Source of the DNA: Paenibacillus massiliensis 2301065 = DSM 16942
GTDB lineage: Bacteria; Bacillota; Bacilli; Paenibacillales; Paenibacillaceae
Direction of reading: 5' to 3'
Assembly (NCBI RefSeq): GCF_000377505.1
Contig: NZ_KB898207.1
Span: forward strand, 1 to 63,286
DNA: 63,286 nt
The first letter of the stretch is position 1; every line of letters starts with the position of its first letter. This document shows positions 60,846 to 63,286 of the stretch, piece by piece. The translations under genes and the position numbers were made by a program. The notes below the pieces were generated by a model. That model searched no databases. It worked only from the letters and a program-made list of their open reading frames with translations, and was not told the DNA's origin.

Positions 60846-62954
60846 TTAGATTTTGAACCGGGTCACACTTGTCATTAATTCCTGCACCATAGAGCTAAGA
60901 CTCTCCGCTGCAGAAGTAATCTCCTGCATTGAAGCCAACTGCTGCTCGGATGCCGCGGCCACTTGCTGGGAGTTGTCAGCAGCATCCTTAGCGATATGCA
61001 CCAAGTGCTCGGTCGTCTGCGTTACGCTCTCTGCACTGGCAATCATCTGCTCAGCTGCCGCTGATACCTCCTGTACCTGCTCCGTGGCCTTCGCCATCTC
61101 ATCCGTGATGAGAGCAAAGATACGTCCGCTCTCCTGCACACTCTGTGTACCTTGCTTGACCTCAGCCGTACTCATCCCTACCGCCGTCACAGCCTGTGCT
61201 GTCTCTGACTGCATCTCCACCATGACCGTGCGAATTTGATTAGCTGCATCCTTTGTCTGCTCAGCCAGTCTCCGTACTTCATTGGCTACTACCGCAAACC
61301 CCTTACCCTGCTCACCAGCTCGTGCCGCCTCAATACCTGCATTCAATGCCAGCATATTTGTCTGGTTGCTGATTACAGTGATTAAGTCAATAATCCCAGT
61401 AATCTCCTGAGACTTCTGCTCTAGAGAGCGCAGCGCTTCCTCGGACTGGACTACACGCTCTTGAGCTTGGAGAATTTGTGCTACAGATTGATGAATCTGA
61501 GTATTACCCTGCACCGTCTGAGTCTGAACCTCCTCCACAGCCCCAGCGACATACGAGGATGCCTCAGCTATTTTCTGAATGCCAACAGACATCTCCTGAA
61601 TGGCTCGCATCATCTGACCGCTGGCCTGCTGTTGCTGTTCTGAGCCTCCGGCAACCTCCTGAATGGATTGGGTAATGGTCTCGGCAGCTTGGCCCGTCTG
61701 CTCGGCACCAGCTGTCAGTTGCTCTGAAGTAGCACCTACAGATAACGATAGATCAGATACCTGTCTGAACATGCTGCGAAGCTCGCCAGACATGGCGTTG
61801 AATCGTTCTCCCATCTCGCCAAGCTCGTCCGCCGCACGAATCTTGATGGTCTGGGTGAAGTCACCTTCTGACATTAATCTAAACTTCTCACTAAAGGCAC
61901 CCAATCGGCGTGTAACCATGAATCGAATGCAAAGGTATACAATAAAAGCGGTAATAAGCAGCGAAGATAACGCTATGATAATTGACTTAAGCCGCTCACT
62001 GGTGTATTGCTCTAGGATGCTGTACTGCGGTATAACCGATTCCACATACCAGGCTTCGTTAGCAGCCTGCAGCTTTACCGGAAGAAGCACTCTCAATTCC
62101 TCGTCGCCTTTAGCATTGCTCGTATAGCCGGAATTTCTTGCGCCCTGTACGACGTCCTCCCAGAGCTGCTGCTTCTCCGGACCATCCAAATAGGTCTGTG
62201 ACACTTGATCTGCGCTGTTTGAATTGGCAATATAGACTCCTGAATTGGAAATGATATTCACGTGCCCACCCATTGGCGAGTAAGCTAATGCCTCTGTCTG
62301 TAAAGAATCCAAGGAAAAGTCCACTCCGACTATTCCTACAAAGGCGCCTGACTCATCCAACATAGGCAGTACTAGCGAAGTGATTAGTACCGTTTTGTTG
62401 CCGACTTGATAGTTGTAGGGCTCAACGAGCGTAGTCTTATTCGTCTGTTTCGGCAATAAATAGTAATCACCTGCTCCCTGCTGCTCATAATCTACGAGTG
62501 GGTCGACAATAATATGGTTATCACTGCGAACAACATATGGAATAAAGCGGCCTGTAGCATCATGATAAGCATTAATATTCTTATAACGAGCATCTGCACC
62601 ATCAAATTGATTCGGTTCCCATAGTGTGTATATAGCTAGAACCTTCTCATCTGCTGCCAGCATCTTCTCAAAGAGGGCCACGACCTGCTCACGCGAGTAA
62701 GTCTGATGCTCTCTCGCGTCCATCAGCAAAATAGAAAGGGCTTTCAACATATTTTCGTTAGCGACTAGTTTGTCCTTAATCTGCGTTGCGAACTGTTCAC
62801 CAGCAATCTCTGCCTCTAGTTCACCATTATGCATACTCAGATTTTTCACTTGTCCGAGATTGATGGTTATCCATGCTCCGAATAGTAAGGTAAGGACGAG
62901 AACAAGCGATGTAACCAGTTTAACCGTTAGTGACCATTGGCGAACCCACTTCAT
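60846..62954 (-). CDS. Methyl-accepting chemotaxis protein with dCache sensor
   Basis: 702 residues. TM1 (about 10-30), a double-Cache extracellular domain (about 40-310; IYTLWEPNQFDGADARYKN, GDYYLLPKQTNKTTLVEPYNY, VGIVGVDFSLDSLQTE), TM2 (about 316-340), HAMP, and an MCP signalling domain with the canonical tip NQTNMLALNAGIEAARAGEQGKGFAVVANEVRRLAEQT. Such Cache sensors often bind amino acids or organic acids. GGAG lies nine bases ahead of ATG. It is the first gene after the rRNA operon terminator. Confidence 0.95.
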   Translation of the reverse strand: MKWVRQWSLTVKLVTSLVLVLTLLFGAWITINLGQVKNLSMHNGELEAEIAGEQFATQIKDKLVANENMLKALSILLMDAREHQTYSREQVVALFEKMLAADEKVLAIYTLWEPNQFDGADARYKNINAYHDATGRFIPYVVRSDNHIIVDPLVDYEQQGAGDYYLLPKQTNKTTLVEPYNYQVGNKTVLITSLVLPMLDESGAFVGIVGVDFSLDSLQTEALAYSPMGGHVNIISNSGVYIANSNSADQVSQTYLDGPEKQQLWEDVVQGARNSGYTSNAKGDEELRVLLPVKLQAANEAWYVESVIPQYSILEQYTSERLKSIIIALSSLLITAFIVYLCIRFMVTRRLGAFSEKFRLMSEGDFTQTIKIRAADELGEMGERFNAMSGELRSMFRQVSDLSLSVGATSEQLTAGAEQTGQAAETITQSIQEVAGGSEQQQQASGQMMRAIQEMSVGIQKIAEASSYVAGAVEEVQTQTVQGNTQIHQSVAQILQAQERVVQSEEALRSLEQKSQEITGIIDLITVISNQTNMLALNAGIEAARAGEQGKGFAVVANEVRRLAEQTKDAANQIRTVMVEMQSETAQAVTAVGMSTAEVKQGTQSVQESGRIFALITDEMAKATEQVQEVSAAAEQMIASAESVTQTTEHLVHIAKDAADNSQQVAAASEQQLASMQEITSAAESLSSMVQELMTSVTRFKI

Positions 62955-63164
62955 TGAAAGTCAACTCCTTAGAAATATTCATTAGACGACTCACAGAGGA
63001 GACAATAGTATACCTCTGCATATTGTACGGTTGGTTCAGGTGGTGATTGTGGGATCACACATTTCGACATATCTAATGGTTAATTCTCTTTTAAGATGAT
63101 TCCTTTCTTTTTATATCGGTTGTAATTGGTTTTTGAGTATAACTTTCTAAAAAATCCAAATAAC

Positions 63165-63198
63165 ACAAAAAACCACCACCGAAAATCGGTAGTGGTTC
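63165..63198 (-). terminator. Terminator of the right-hand rRNA operon
   Basis: Minus strand AACCACTACCGA-TTT-TCGGTGGTGGTT followed by TTTTGTG, immediately after the 5S gene. Confidence 0.93.
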
Positions 63199-63202
63199 TT
63201 GT

Positions 63203-63286
63203 GCTTGGCGGCGTCCTACTCTCCCAGGACCCTTCGGTCCAAGTACCATCGGCGCTGGAGGGCTTAACGGTCGTGTTCGGGATGGG
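63203..63286 (-). rRNA. rrf: 5S rRNA, 3' part (partial)
   Basis: The minus strand reads CCCATCCCGAACACGACCGT and continues through GCCGATGGTACTT to GGACGCCGCCAAGC, the conserved 3' two thirds of bacterial 5S rRNA. About 30 bases of the 5' end lie beyond the window. It ends an rRNA operon whose other genes are to the right. Confidence 0.97.

Noticed and set aside
63090..63160. Sigma-D promoter for the right-hand chemoreceptor
   Set aside because: An ACCGATAT resembles the -10, but no TAAA is found at 15-nt spacing.
1..63286. Prophage, transposon or insertion sequence
   Set aside because: No transposase, integrase, phage gene or terminal inverted repeat pair with target duplication was seen.

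Overview
The window looks like a near-origin chromosomal segment of an endospore-forming, motile Bacillota, most likely Paenibacillus or a close relative. It carries spo0F, bofA and an sspP-type spore protein gene, a long SRP RNA with Alu domain, an acidic RpoE delta subunit and motAB, and it makes frequent use of GTG and TTG starts behind strong AGGAGG-type Shine-Dalgarno sites. It is bounded by ribosomal RNA: the 3' part of a 5S gene at the right edge and the first 73 bases of a 16S gene at the left edge, both on the minus strand. Most housekeeping genes are also on the minus strand, so I infer that replication runs right to left.

Layout from right to left (transcription order on minus): 5S rRNA and its terminator; a Cache-domain chemoreceptor; guaB; dacA; pdxS-pdxT; serS; tRNA-Ser(UGA); then a group of small genes (DinB-like, two unknowns, and a 50-residue sspP). 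Next come a lipoprotein and the plus-strand pair tadA-GNAT. A divergent region carrying a striking symmetric DnaA-box cluster separates tadA from a sporulation-type sensor kinase operon (kinase-rluF). Further left are motAB (with a sigma-D-type promoter), a pterin dehydratase, ribokinase, a c-di-AMP-riboswitch-controlled NlpC/P60 hydrolase, an M1 peptidase with a membrane partner, ywhD, an MBL hydrolase, a 3-methyladenine glycosylase, a class A PBP, speE, an Asp-box protein, a second chemoreceptor, ywiB-argS, and another MBL protein. A LysR-controlled ABC importer operon ending in a beta-CASP-like MBL protein follows, then a subtilase, rpoE, pyrG (with a GGGC-start attenuator), spo0F (sigma-H promoter), fba, murA, rho, a radical SAM protein, rpmE, SRP RNA, dnaX, ebfC, recR, a GNAT, yaaL and bofA, ending at the second rRNA operon.

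The two ends reproduce the B. subtilis order guaB-dacA-pdxST-serS-tRNASer and scr-dnaX-ebfC-recR-yaaL-bofA-rrn. A block that in B. subtilis lies on the other side of the origin (ywhD/pbpG/speE ... argS ... rpoE-pyrG-spo0F-fba-murA-rho-rpmE, same internal order) sits between them, and tadA is displaced and inverted. No insertion sequence, prophage or CRISPR array is visible.

The points most worth following up are regulatory: the perfect inverted repeat of DnaA boxes between a Spo0F-type kinase and tadA, the pyrG reiterative-transcription attenuator, the c-di-AMP riboswitch, a possible three-way-junction RNA ahead of serS, and the LysR operator of an importer whose operon ends in a translationally coupled beta-CASP-like protein.
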